From Bacteroidota bacterium (GTDB lineage Bacteria > Bacteroidota > Bacteroidia > Chitinophagales > LD1): DNA of 7,792 bases. Shown here in pieces: positions 1 to 6,772 of the stretch. The stretch spans positions 1 to 7,792 of the forward strand of contig JAQBNQ010000526.1 of the NCBI GenBank assembly GCA_028288545.1, read 5' to 3'. The position numbers were made by a program, and so were the translations under genes. The notes below the pieces were generated by a model. The model had not been told where the DNA came from and did no database searches. It was given only the letters and a program-made list of their open reading frames with translations. Numbering within the stretch: position 1 is the stretch's first letter; each line of letters begins with the position of its first letter.

Positions 1-1347
1 ATCAGGTCCTGCGTTTGGTCCGCTACCATAACCTTTCGCGCTGGCCACTATTAGCTTTTTACCATCCGGCGAAACCTTCAGTTTAGAAGGGAACCATCCG
101 GTAGGAATATGCCCCTCAACTTTTTTAGTATCCACGTCGATAACTCCTACCGCATTAATTCCCGCCTCTGCAACAAATAGTCTTTTACTATCAGCTGATA
201 ATGCCAGACCGAATGGAATTATACCACGAAATTTGCTTAGACGCTCATCCGGTTTAATAAAAATGGTATTTACTACGGTATCTTTTTTTGTATCTATCAT
301 CGATATACAATCGTTATTTCCGTTACTTACAAAAACAAGATCATTTGTTGCCACTAACGAATTTGGGCTAGCTCCACCTACCGCAGGGAAATCCTCCACC
401 ATCTGGCCAATCAAAAAGCCGGTCTTTATTTTAGCAGTTACCTTTGGCTTTGCGGCATCAGACAAATCAATTTTAAAAACAGAAAACGATTCAGGTGTAT
501 TAGCTTCACCAAGACCCGGAACATCTACCGTATCATTTTTATATCCATCCCGTGCTTCCTTTGACAAATAGGCCGATGTGGGATAACTAACCGAAGTTTC
601 TTTTTGCCGTTTAGGATCAAAAGTTCGTAGAAACTTATATTCATACATACCGACATTGGCTACGTAAATAGCTTTTTCATCCGGAGACAAAGCAATGCCA
701 AAAGGATATCTCCCTACCGGTATCCGATTCTTCAAAACTTTATTCCTGGCATCAATAACCAACATACTAAAGTTGGTCTGATCCACAGCGTAGAGAGTAC
801 TGCCGTCCTTACTCAAAACCATATCTCCGATATAGCCGGTTTTAAACTCGTTATTACTGCAGCCGATAACAGCAGCCGGACTTCCGTCTCTAAGATTGAA
901 TACGTAAATTTTATTTTCTTGTCCACCAGCCACGTATACAACAGAATTATCTGGTGCAATAGCCAACCCCATAAAAACCGAAGCAAGTATTCCCTTATCA
1001 GTATTAGCCCCCGGAGGTACCTGCTGCACTTCGGGGTTTTCTGAATTAAGATTGCGAATAATGGAAATGGAAAGCGGAGAGGTACCTGAGTTTGCCGTAA
1101 CTGCAATATTGCCATCGTTACTTAAAGTAAGTCCATATGGATGTGGCGCAACACGTATCTGTTTTCCGCGGGGTGTAATAAACCGGCCATTAGGTAAAAT
1201 AATCGTTCCCTTTGGATCAATATGCGTGTATTCGCTTCCTGCCGGGGCGGAAATAACAAAGGGACCGCTTTGTTTTTGGTGCCCGGTACGTTGATTACAA
1301 GATGCCAAACAAAGGCTTATCAGGGTTAGAAGGTATATTTTCCTCAT
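1..1347 (-). CDS. YncE-like beta-propeller lipoprotein, 3' end cut by window edge (probable bifunctional YncE/alkaline phosphatase-family protein)
   Basis: The frame is open from the ATG at 1347 to the window edge, giving 449 codons with no stop. Residues 1-16 are a lipoprotein signal peptide ending in the lipobox L14-A15-S16-C17, so the mature protein is probably lipid-anchored outside the cytoplasm. The rest is a beta-propeller with recurring YVTN/YncE-type blades: PYGLTLSNDG near 70, FMGLAIAPDNSVVYVAGG near 125, PFGIALSPDEKAIYVANVG near 215, PFGLALSADSKRLFVAEAG near 378 and PSKLKVSPDGKKLIVASAKG near 420. From family knowledge, this arrangement with a GYGSGPNAGP-like stretch after the last blade is typical of Bacteroidota proteins of about 800-900 residues in which a phospholipase C/alkaline-phosphatase-like phosphoesterase domain follows the propeller. 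That domain would lie outside the window, so the enzymatic half is inferred, not seen. It lies 57 bp downstream of the preceding gene and is probably the last or a late gene of the surE-lpxB operon. Substrate unknown. Confidence 0.85.
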   Translation of the reverse strand, partial: MRKIYLLTLISLCLASCNQRTGHQKQSGPFVISAPAGSEYTHIDPKGTIILPNGRFITPRGKQIRVAPHPYGLTLSNDGNIAVTANSGTSPLSISIIRNLNSENPEVQQVPPGANTDKGILASVFMGLAIAPDNSVVYVAGGQENKIYVFNLRDGSPAAVIGCSNNEFKTGYIGDMVLSKDGSTLYAVDQTNFSMLVIDARNKVLKNRIPVGRYPFGIALSPDEKAIYVANVGMYEYKFLRTFDPKRQKETSVSYPTSAYLSKEARDGYKNDTVDVPGLGEANTPESFSVFKIDLSDAAKPKVTAKIKTGFLIGQMVEDFPAVGGASPNSLVATNDLVFVSNGNNDCISMIDTKKDTVVNTIFIKPDERLSKFRGIIPFGLALSADSKRLFVAEAGINAVGVIDVDTKKVEGHIPTGWFPSKLKVSPDGKKLIVASAKGYGSGPNAGPD

Positions 1348-1404
1348 GCCCGTAAAAGTACCTTTTGCTTTTGTAAAAGCATAAACCCGAACATTACTAA
1401 ATGG

Positions 1405-1890
1405 TTAGAACTTTAAGCGGTTTGAACCCCTTTTAAAATAAACGGTATCTCCCTCCAATTTGATAAAATATTGCGGTATCTGTTCTCCCCGTTTTTTATA
1501 AATACCATCTGCAAAAACCGATGCGCCAAACCCACATTTATCCTTATCATTTATCGTTTTTATGGAAACTTCCCTTTTACCGAAAGTAAAAATCAATCTA
1601 CAACTACTATCGCCATCAATGCCGGAGTAAAAAGTTGCACTATCTCCTTTTAAAAGCAATCTTCCGGTAACTTCTCCCATATTATAAGAAGGGGCGCCCC
1701 GATTCAGGGAAAGATTAAATAAAACCGTTGAATCAGTATCCGGATAAACATCAATCCAGCCAATTCTTCCTTTTTCTATATCCATTCCAAAACCATAAGA
1801 GCCACCCAGTTTTGTGGTCAGTAATGGTTTGCCCGCTCCTATAAAAAGGAAACTAATTGTCAGTACCAGGGGCCTACTTATAAAATTCAT
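1405..1890 (-). CDS. Secreted protein of unknown function with a conserved cysteine pair
   Basis: The product has 161 residues. The first ~20 residues (a short basic start, then a hydrophobic run with LVLTISFLFIGAG) look like a Sec signal peptide, so the protein is probably periplasmic or outer-membrane associated. There is no lipobox cysteine. The mature part is rich in beta-prone stretches and has IGWIDVYPDTDS (43-54), RGAPSYNMG (64-72) and the cysteines C97 and C119, placed to form one disulfide. The block around NDKDKCGFGASVFADGIYKK resembles hypothetical Bacteroidota proteins I recall but cannot name; I do not recognise a characterised family. The start is well fixed: its ATG overlaps the lpxB stop in an ATGA, implying translational coupling. 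The next gene begins 57 bp downstream. A role at the envelope is suggested only by the signal peptide and by neighbouring lpxB. Confidence 0.8.
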   Translation of the reverse strand: MNFISRPLVLTISFLFIGAGKPLLTTKLGGSYGFGMDIEKGRIGWIDVYPDTDSTVLFNLSLNRGAPSYNMGEVTGRLLLKGDSATFYSGIDGDSSCRLIFTFGKREVSIKTINDKDKCGFGASVFADGIYKKRGEQIPQYFIKLEGDTVYFKRGSNRLKF

Positions 1891-2990
1891 TTGCCACTCT
1901 TTAAATATCCTATCATCAAAGTCGCAACACGTTTGGAAGCCCCACCAACGCCAAGTTTGCTTCGCAGAAAGTCATATCCCTGTAAAATCGTTTCTCTTCC
2001 TTCCAGGCTTAGGATATTTTTCACCTCGGCAATCAATCTTTCTTTATTTACGTCTGCCTGTATTAGTTCTTCAACTACCCTTTTACCGCAAATCAGGTTT
2101 ACAATGCAGATATAGCTGATGTTTTTGATTAAAGACTTCGCTATATAATACGATATCCAACTGCCTTTATACGAGATCACTTCCGGTACATTGTGTAGCG
2201 CAGTTTCCAGGGTAGCAGTTCCCGAAGTTACTATAGCCGCTGTAGAGCGTTCAAGCAATTTGTAAGTCTGATCAAAAACTACGGTGCAGCGGGCATTACC
2301 AATAAGTTTCTGATAAAATTCAGAACCTATGTTACTTAATCCCGCCACTTCAAATTTGTAATCGGGGAAACTATCGATCACCTTTAAATATTCAGGAAGA
2401 AGATATGATATCTCCTGTTTTCGGCTACCAGGTAAAATTGCAATGACCTTTTCAGTTTTATCTGTAACTATTGCGGCATTTTTTTCAGGCTTCAACTCAT
2501 CCAGCAAGGGGTGGCCAACATAATCCACTGCCACGTTGTATTTTTCGTAAAACGCCTTTTCAAAGGGAAATATCACAAACATCCTTTCTACATATTCTTG
2601 CACCTTATAAACGCGCGAAGTTTTCCATGCCCACAGTTGCGGAGAGATATAATAAAATATTCTGAAATGATTTTGCTTCAGAAATTTGAATAACCGAAAA
2701 TTAAAGCCCGGATAGTCAATCAGAATAACGACATCAGGCTTATACTCCAAAATATCCTTTTTGCAGAATTCAATATTCCTAAGAATAGTTCCCAGATGTT
2801 TAAGAACCTCAAAAAAACCCATAAAGGCCAGGTCCTTTATATGCTTTACAACCTTTCCGCCCGCAGCCTGCATTTTATCTCCTCCCCAACAACGTATATC
2901 TGCACCGGGGTCGGCCAGTTTCAATTCCTTTATAAGGTGTGAACCGTGAAGGTCGCCTGAGGCTTCTCCAGCTATGATGTAATATTTCAT
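1887..2990 (-). CDS. lpxB: Lipid-A-disaccharide synthase LpxB
   Basis: A 367-residue GT19 glycosyltransferase, close to the usual family length. It joins UDP-2,3-diacylglucosamine to 2,3-diacylglucosamine-1-phosphate (lipid X), giving the beta-1,6 disaccharide of lipid A and UDP, at the cytoplasmic face of the inner membrane. Visible motifs in order: IIAGEASGDLHGSHL (5-19), MGFFEVLKHL (57-66), the acidic IDYPGFN motif (91-97), ISPQLWAWK (115-123), the FPFEKAFYEKYNVAVDYVGHP region (141-161), ILPGSRKQE (185-193) and SGTATLETAL (256-265), which together line the active site and UDP-sugar pocket in this family. The start is fixed by the first motif and by the TGATG junction with the upstream gene, where the stop and ATG share one base. 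The stop overlaps the next gene by 4 nt. The coupling suggests co-translation from surE onward. No other lpx genes are in the window, so the rest of the Raetz pathway lies elsewhere. Confidence 0.97.
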   Translation of the reverse strand: MKYYIIAGEASGDLHGSHLIKELKLADPGADIRCWGGDKMQAAGGKVVKHIKDLAFMGFFEVLKHLGTILRNIEFCKKDILEYKPDVVILIDYPGFNFRLFKFLKQNHFRIFYYISPQLWAWKTSRVYKVQEYVERMFVIFPFEKAFYEKYNVAVDYVGHPLLDELKPEKNAAIVTDKTEKVIAILPGSRKQEISYLLPEYLKVIDSFPDYKFEVAGLSNIGSEFYQKLIGNARCTVVFDQTYKLLERSTAAIVTSGTATLETALHNVPEVISYKGSWISYYIAKSLIKNISYICIVNLICGKRVVEELIQADVNKERLIAEVKNILSLEGRETILQGYDFLRSKLGVGGASKRVATLMIGYLKSGK

Positions 2991-3343
2991 CAGATTGACA
3001 ATAGCACGTCATTCACTACAATAGCAATGACATAAAGCATAGTGGTAATAACCACAGCTCTTGACGCATTGTTATAATTGCGTTGAATCAGAAAAAAGAA
3101 AATCGCTCCGTTTGGAATGCAACACAAAGTAGCAGTCCTTAAAAACACCGTAGCCCCTTTCATAGTGCGCAAAAAGGTACCAAATTCAAAAATAATTTGT
3201 TGGTTATACTTTGCATTGGCATAGGTAATAACATAAAACAAAAGGAAGCTAATTAATGGCAACAGCAGCGCCGGTAAAAATCCTACCCAAAATCTATCCC
3301 ATTTATAAAAGGTGGGTGTTGGATTTAAAAACTTATCAAGCAT
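2990..3343 (-). CDS. Small three-helix membrane protein between surE and lpxB
   Basis: The product has 117 residues, with three hydrophobic segments at about 19-42, 64-86 and 95-114. A short hydrophilic N terminus carries aromatic and charged residues (FYKWDRFWVG, 12-21), and a polar loop (QRNYNNASRA, about 87-96) separates the last two helices. No catalytic motif or signal cleavage site is visible, so it should be an integral inner-membrane protein. I do not recognise the family. The ATG is 2 nt after the surE stop and the stop shares one base with the lpxB start, so it is embedded in the operon with strong translational coupling. That makes it a real gene rather than a chance frame, and suggests a function tied to the lipid A step or to SurE. 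A partner or membrane anchor for LpxB is a guess. Confidence 0.85.
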   Translation of the reverse strand: MLDKFLNPTPTFYKWDRFWVGFLPALLLPLISFLLFYVITYANAKYNQQIIFEFGTFLRTMKGATVFLRTATLCCIPNGAIFFFLIQRNYNNASRAVVITTMLYVIAIVVNDVLLSI

Positions 3344-3345
3344 GA

Positions 3346-4173
3346 TTATAAATTGAACCTCTCTTTACTTACATTAGGAATGGACTCATCTCCCTTATCA
3401 ACCGAACTAAAGTTCCAGTTTTCGTTTATAAACGGAATTACGTGATGAGCCGTTAAATCATGCTGTACAGGCACCAGGCTTACGTAGCCATTTGCCAGTG
3501 CCCATTCGTCGGTATCCTGGCCATGATCGTAATTCACAAATTTACCCGTAAGCCAATAATAAGGCCTACCCATTGGGTCTTGCCTTTCAACATATTCCTC
3601 CACCCATTTAGCAAGGGCCTGGCGTCCAATTTTAATACCCCTAATATCCTTTAGCGCCAGTTTGGGAATATTCACGTTCAATAACGAATGTTTAGGCAGA
3701 CCATTTTTTAATATCTGCTCTGCAATGTACTGTGCATAAAAAACAGAGGCCTCAAAATCCGCTTCATGCTTATAATCGCATAAACTAAACCCTACGGAGG
3801 GTATTCCTTCCAGGCTTGCTTCCATCGCAGCACTCATGGTTCCTGAATAAATAATATTGATTGAAGAATTTGAGCCGTGATTGATACCACTAACACAAAG
3901 GTCAGGATGTCGGTGCAATACTTTATCTACCGCCAGTTTAACACAATCCACCGGGGTACCGGAGCACTGAAAAGCCCGGATATCACCAAAGTACTTTACC
4001 TCTTTTAAACGCAAGGGGGCATTAATAGTAATAGCATGTCCCATGCCAGACTGTGGCGAATCGGGGGCCACTACAACCACTTCTCCTAAATCTTTTACAG
4101 CTTCCACCAAAGCTTTAATGCCCGGTGCCGTAATACCGTCGTCATTTACAACCAATATAAGAGGCTTACTCAT
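3346..4173 (-). CDS. surE: 5'/3'-nucleotidase SurE
   Basis: A 275-residue metal-dependent phosphatase of the SurE family (nucleoside 5'- and 3'-monophosphates to nucleosides plus phosphate; also polyphosphate in some members), acting in the cytoplasm. The N terminus has the diagnostic ILVVNDDGITAPG with the metal-binding pair D11-D12. S42 in PQSGMGHAIT and N98 in SGINHGSNSS supply the other metal/substrate contacts known from the family. CSGTPVDCVKLA (70-81) and YSGTMSAAMEAS (109-120) are also conserved. Length and start agree with other members; the motif begins at residue 6, leaving no room for a longer N terminus. It is the first gene of the five-gene minus-strand cluster and faces the EXPERA gene across a 109-bp gap. 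The C-terminal tail after about 250 (DKGDESIPNVSK) is polar and not expected to be catalytic. Confidence 0.97.
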   Translation of the reverse strand: MSKPLILVVNDDGITAPGIKALVEAVKDLGEVVVVAPDSPQSGMGHAITINAPLRLKEVKYFGDIRAFQCSGTPVDCVKLAVDKVLHRHPDLCVSGINHGSNSSINIIYSGTMSAAMEASLEGIPSVGFSLCDYKHEADFEASVFYAQYIAEQILKNGLPKHSLLNVNIPKLALKDIRGIKIGRQALAKWVEEYVERQDPMGRPYYWLTGKFVNYDHGQDTDEWALANGYVSLVPVQHDLTAHHVIPFINENWNFSSVDKGDESIPNVSKERFNL

Positions 4174-4242
4174 GGCACGAAGATAAAATTTTGTATTTGG
4201 GGAAGGTGCCGTAGTTTTAAATATCCGACTAAAGCCGTTTTG

Positions 4243-4257
4243 GTATTAAATTAATAC
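4243..4257. promoter_or_regulatory. Perfect 15-bp palindrome in the surE/EXPERA divergent gap
   Basis: The arms GTATTAA (4243-4249) and TTAATAC (4251-4257) are exact reverse complements around a single A. The site lies 25 bp before the ATG at 4283 and 69 bp before the surE start at 4173, where it could serve as an operator for either or both divergent promoters. Perfect symmetry with a 1-nt centre fits a protein-binding site better than an RNA hairpin, which needs a larger loop. Its AT-richness makes chance occurrence possible. No convincing -33/-7 pair was found in the gap on either strand. Confidence 0.4.
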
Positions 4258-4282
4258 ATTCGCGCAGACCGCATCTTAAACC

Positions 4283-4813
4283 ATGAGAAGAAAAACTATC
4301 CCCCTGAATCAGCGGAAGCTGGATTATCTTTTCATTGTATTCTTTATCATTAACTTTTTCTTTATCACTTACATGGTTGACCTTGAGCAATTGGTGATAG
4401 CAGACCCGTCTAATTTTAAATATCCGATATGGCCACCAGTCTGGATGGTAAACCTTGTTCATTGGTACGGTCGGACCTTTGACCCGGTTTTAATGGCCAG
4501 GCCGGCATGGTGGCGGGCAACCATTTGGATTGATTCCCTCTTTTTCGGACCGTTTTATGCCATAGCTGTTTATGCTTTTATTAAAGGCAAGGATTGGATA
4601 AGATTCGGAACTATTGTTTGGGGTTCGGTTATGCTAACCAATGTAACTATTATCATGTTTGAAGAAATAAATGGCGAACACGCCAGTCCAGATTTGGCCC
4701 ATGTATGGCTTGCAAACCTTGGTTGGGTAATTATACCCATAATGATTATGATAAGGATGTGGAGGTCAGTTTATCCTTTTACAGTTGAAGAAGGCAATGC
4801 CCCTATAAAATGA
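4283..4813 (+). CDS. EXPERA-domain membrane protein resembling TMEM97 (sigma-2 receptor)
   Basis: A 176-residue protein with four hydrophobic segments, about 14-32, 82-101, 107-126 and 139-159, the EXPERA topology. The order of motifs follows human TMEM97 as I recall it: an Asp after the first helix (YMVDLEQLV, D33), WYGRTFDPVLMARPAWW (61-77), then WIDSLFFGPFY (82-92), YAFIKGKDWIRFG (97-109) and IIPIMIMIRMWRS near the C terminus. By that alignment the TMEM97 acidic pocket residues D29, D56 and E73 fall on D33, D67 and D84, all acidic here. EXPERA members include sterol delta8-delta7 isomerase EBP and cholesterol/NPC1-linked TMEM97, so a role with a lipid or isoprenoid ligand in the membrane is likely; the actual ligand is unknown. 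No Shine-Dalgarno is seen before the ATG, which is normal in this phylum. The stop overlaps the following dehydrogenase start by 4 nt. Confidence 0.8.
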   Translation: MRRKTIPLNQRKLDYLFIVFFIINFFFITYMVDLEQLVIADPSNFKYPIWPPVWMVNLVHWYGRTFDPVLMARPAWWRATIWIDSLFFGPFYAIAVYAFIKGKDWIRFGTIVWGSVMLTNVTIIMFEEINGEHASPDLAHVWLANLGWVIIPIMIMIRMWRSVYPFTVEEGNAPIK

Positions 4814-5616
4814 ATTTGCGCAAACAGGCTTTGATTGCGGGAGCGAGTGAGGGAATTGGAGCGGCCTTTGCGGTGGAACTTGCTGCAAGAGGCTACGACC
4901 TTTGGTTATTGGCCAGGCGAATACAGCCCTTACAATTATTGGAGTCCCAAATCGCAGCTGTTTATCCGGATTGCCTGATCCATCTTATTCAGGTGGATCT
5001 GGCAATTGAGGACGCTTGTGCCCGGATAATAGATGAACTTAAAGGAACAGCGGTTGACTTTTTCGTTTATAACGCGGCCTTATCATTTATCGGACCCTTT
5101 TTGTCTATTTCGATTGAAGGACATTTGAAATTGGTAGATGTGAATATCAGAACGCTTATGAAACTGACTTATTCTTTAGGACAAGGTATGTGTCAAAGAA
5201 GATCAGGACAAGTAGTTATTATGGCATCTTTGGCCGGGGTTCAGGGCAGCCCGTATCTTACCTCTTATGCTTCTTCAAAATCGTTTGACAGAATCTTTGG
5301 TGAAAGCCTGTGGTATGAATGGAAGGAATACAATGTTCAGGTATTGACCTGCGTTGCAGGGGCAACAAATACACCTGGTTACACAAATACTTCTCCGGTA
5401 ATAAAAGGATTTATCAGGCCGCAGGTGCAAACACCGGCGCAGGTTGTAAGGGCATGTTTTGCCAATTTGGGTAAGGTACCCTCTTTTGTTTCGGGAGGGA
5501 GTAATAAATTAGGCTTTATAGTAATGAACAGGCTTTTGCCCCGAAAATGGGCCGTAAGTATAATGGCACAAAGTACCTTAAGCATGTATGGGGATAAAAT
5601 TATTAAGGCGGATTAG
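4810..5616 (+). CDS. Short-chain dehydrogenase/reductase (classical SDR, probably NADPH-dependent)
   Basis: A 268-residue Rossmann-fold oxidoreductase. The nucleotide-binding loop is GASEGIG at 11-17, with GASxGIG in place of the common TGxxxGIG. Basic residues R36-R37 at the end of the second strand favour NADP(H). NAA at 88-90 is the usual NAG position, N112 is the structural/catalytic Asn, S140 lies in MASLAG, and Y153 and K157 form YASSK, so the catalytic tetrad is intact. The ~60-residue C-terminal part, with FVSGGSNKLGFIVMNRLLPRKW, resembles SDRs of the 3-ketoacyl-CoA/hydroxysteroid reductase type, but the substrate cannot be read from the sequence. The start is fixed by the ATGA overlap with the EXPERA gene, making the two a translationally coupled pair and suggesting one lipid or ketone modification pathway. 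The stop overlaps the stop of the convergent regulator gene. Confidence 0.93.
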   Translation: MNLRKQALIAGASEGIGAAFAVELAARGYDLWLLARRIQPLQLLESQIAAVYPDCLIHLIQVDLAIEDACARIIDELKGTAVDFFVYNAALSFIGPFLSISIEGHLKLVDVNIRTLMKLTYSLGQGMCQRRSGQVVIMASLAGVQGSPYLTSYASSKSFDRIFGESLWYEWKEYNVQVLTCVAGATNTPGYTNTSPVIKGFIRPQVQTPAQVVRACFANLGKVPSFVSGGSNKLGFIVMNRLLPRKWAVSIMAQSTLSMYGDKIIKAD

Positions 5617-6422
5617 GCTTTAAGTGATGGACGTGAAACTGGGTTGTGAGCACTTAACAGACTTCTGATGTCCCGCTCAAGTGTACGCTGGTTGAGTGGT
5701 GGATGCGAATTGCCCGATAAGCCTAATGACAAAGCTACTTTTACGAGGCCCACTACCGATTTAACCTTTAGTTTTTTGATAAGTCGTTTGCGGGCTGCGT
5801 CCACAGCAGACTGTGTAATGTTTAGTTTATTTGCTATTTCCTTGGATGTCCATTCAGATGCTATCAAACTAAGTAGTTCTATTTCCCGGGTGGATAAAGA
5901 TCCCATCAGTTCAAGTGGGGCAGGGTATTCACTGCTTGTTGAGCCTCCGTATAAAATTTTCCCGTAACACTCTATGGCTTTCTCAATTTCTACGAAGGAT
6001 ATATATATTAATTTAGGTACTCCACAGGCGTTAAAGTCCATCACTCTGGCCGAAGCATAAACCCAGGCATATTTTCCTTTTCCATGAGTCTTTAAATAAA
6101 AGACACCATCGAAAAATTCTGTTTGTTGTTTATGCAGCCGGGTATTGTATAGTAACAACTGGTAGCTTATAGGATGAAGAATACTTTCCAGGAAAGTATC
6201 CTCCTCTTTATTGACATCGACTTTTGTAATACCTAAAAAGGAGGCGGCCGAAGAATTTGCGAAAAAAAGCCGGCTTGATTCGAAATTATAGATTAAAATG
6301 TGTGTCTTACTAATTGACTCGGCAGCCACAAGACGGAGTTTTAAAGCATCGGTAGGCTCAGACGGATTCAGGCCTTTTGCCTGAACAAAACCAATAATGT
6401 TTGAAATATCAATTGTCAGCAT
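5613..6422 (-). CDS. PAS-LuxR type transcriptional regulator
   Basis: The product has 269 residues. Residues about 35-150 read as a PAS sensor fold: ILIYNFESSRLFFANSSAASFLGI (43-66) is the typical strand-helix start, and YAWVYASARVMDF (118-130) fits the late strands with the family's aromatic/hydrophobic pattern. Residues 176-234 are a LuxR/GerE helix-turn-helix: LSTREIELLSLIASEWTSKEIA (176-197), then LNITQSAVDAARKRLIKKLKVKS with the recognition helix about 203-216. No phospho-acceptor receiver domain is present, so the input is probably a small ligand, redox state or protein contact sensed by PAS. After the HTH there is an unusual ~35-residue polar tail (236-269); GerE domains usually end the protein. 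The gene ends in a 4-nt tail-to-tail overlap with the dehydrogenase and diverges from the secreted paralogs, making it a candidate local regulator of either; targets are not shown. Cognate ligand unknown. Confidence 0.9.
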   Translation of the reverse strand: MLTIDISNIIGFVQAKGLNPSEPTDALKLRLVAAESISKTHILIYNFESSRLFFANSSAASFLGITKVDVNKEEDTFLESILHPISYQLLLYNTRLHKQQTEFFDGVFYLKTHGKGKYAWVYASARVMDFNACGVPKLIYISFVEIEKAIECYGKILYGGSTSSEYPAPLELMGSLSTREIELLSLIASEWTSKEIANKLNITQSAVDAARKRLIKKLKVKSVVGLVKVALSLGLSGNSHPPLNQRTLERDIRSLLSAHNPVSRPSLKA

Positions 6423-6494
6423 GTATTCATTAATTTATTGCGCCCTAATTCAATCTTCTTTCCGGCCAGCAGCTTTGGGCAAAAAGTAGTATCA

Positions 6495-6525
6495 CCAAAA
6501 TAGTGCCTAAAACAGGTTTTGTCAA
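6495..6525 (-). promoter_or_regulatory. Possible Bacteroidota-type promoter for the PAS-LuxR gene
   Basis: On the minus strand TTG (6525-6523) is followed by a 20-nt spacer and TATTTTGG (6502-6495), which matches the TAnnTTTG consensus at 7 of 8 positions. The layout is close to the known -33 TTG, about N19, -7 arrangement. It would give a leader of about 65 nt before the ATG at 6422. One mismatch and the AT-rich background keep this tentative. Confidence 0.35.
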
Positions 6526-6579
6526 GAAAAACAACTACACAGTAATGTAGACCCTTTATTACGCGGCATAGACATATAT

Positions 6580-6663
6580 GTTACAACGCATTAGGTTTAA
6601 AATCCGGCCATTATATATCTACAATCTTAAATAATTAATTTAATCTTATTAAATTGTTGTAAC
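6580..6663. repeat. Inverted GTTACAAC / GTTGTAAC pair flanking an AT-rich palindrome
   Basis: The 8-mer at 6580-6587 is the exact reverse complement of the one at 6656-6663, 68 bp apart. Just inside the second copy lies AATTTAAT (6637-6644), CTT, ATTAAATT (6648-6655), an exact palindrome with 3-nt centre. The combination, upstream of the plus-strand -7 element by about 100 bp, could be a looping operator or an activator site for the neighbouring LuxR protein. The low complexity of the inner palindrome makes chance plausible. Confidence 0.35.
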
Positions 6664-6761
6664 GGACTAAATCGGCCGTTTCAGATTCCCAAATCCAATA
6701 ATGTTTATAAAATGTACCATAAACAGGCGCAAAAAAATGTAACAAAATTAAATTGGATTAC

Positions 6762-6769
6762 TATTTTTG
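6762..6769 (+). promoter_or_regulatory. -7 promoter element (TATTTTTG) for the secreted-paralog operon
   Basis: TATTTTTG is a full match to the Bacteroidota sigma-A -7 consensus TAnnTTTG. Transcription would start near 6774-6776, leaving a leader of about 125 nt to the ATG at 6900. The -33 part is weak: only TGT (6738-6740) at a 21-nt spacing, no clear TTG. That could mean dependence on an activator. This is the only full match to the element I found on the plus strand of the gap. Confidence 0.5.
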
Positions 6770-6772
6770 TGC

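Noticed and set aside
1348..1404. Short hairpin TGCTTTT / AAAAGCA (1366-1381) as a terminator between the 161-residue gene and the propeller gene
   Set aside because: The loop is only 2 nt, the stem is AT-rich and there is no U-run after it in the minus direction (AAAGG follows). I therefore do not call a terminator, and keep the propeller gene in the operon as probable.
4174..4282. -7 element for the EXPERA gene, TACATTCG at 4255-4262
   Set aside because: One mismatch to TAnnTTTG, no TTG at the right distance upstream, and only about 20 nt to the ATG; not convincing.
4215..4427. 14-bp exact repeat TTTTAAATATCCGA at 4215-4228 and 4414-4427
   Set aside because: One copy is in the gap and one inside the EXPERA coding region. 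It is AT-rich, the shorter word TTTAAATATCC also occurs at about 1901, and no third full copy was seen, so chance is the better explanation.
5379..5585. Minus-strand frame inside the SDR gene, and other frames opposite or inside the named genes
   Set aside because: They overlap strongly supported genes, have no recognisable domain and no start context of their own.
5600..5650. Bidirectional terminator at the SDR/LuxR junction
   Set aside because: The stop codons overlap directly and no stem-loop with U-run is present on either strand; transcripts must end inside the opposing gene or by another mechanism.
6661..6680. Inverted AACGG / CCGTT pair
   Set aside because: Only 5 bp with a 10-nt loop; too short to set apart from background.
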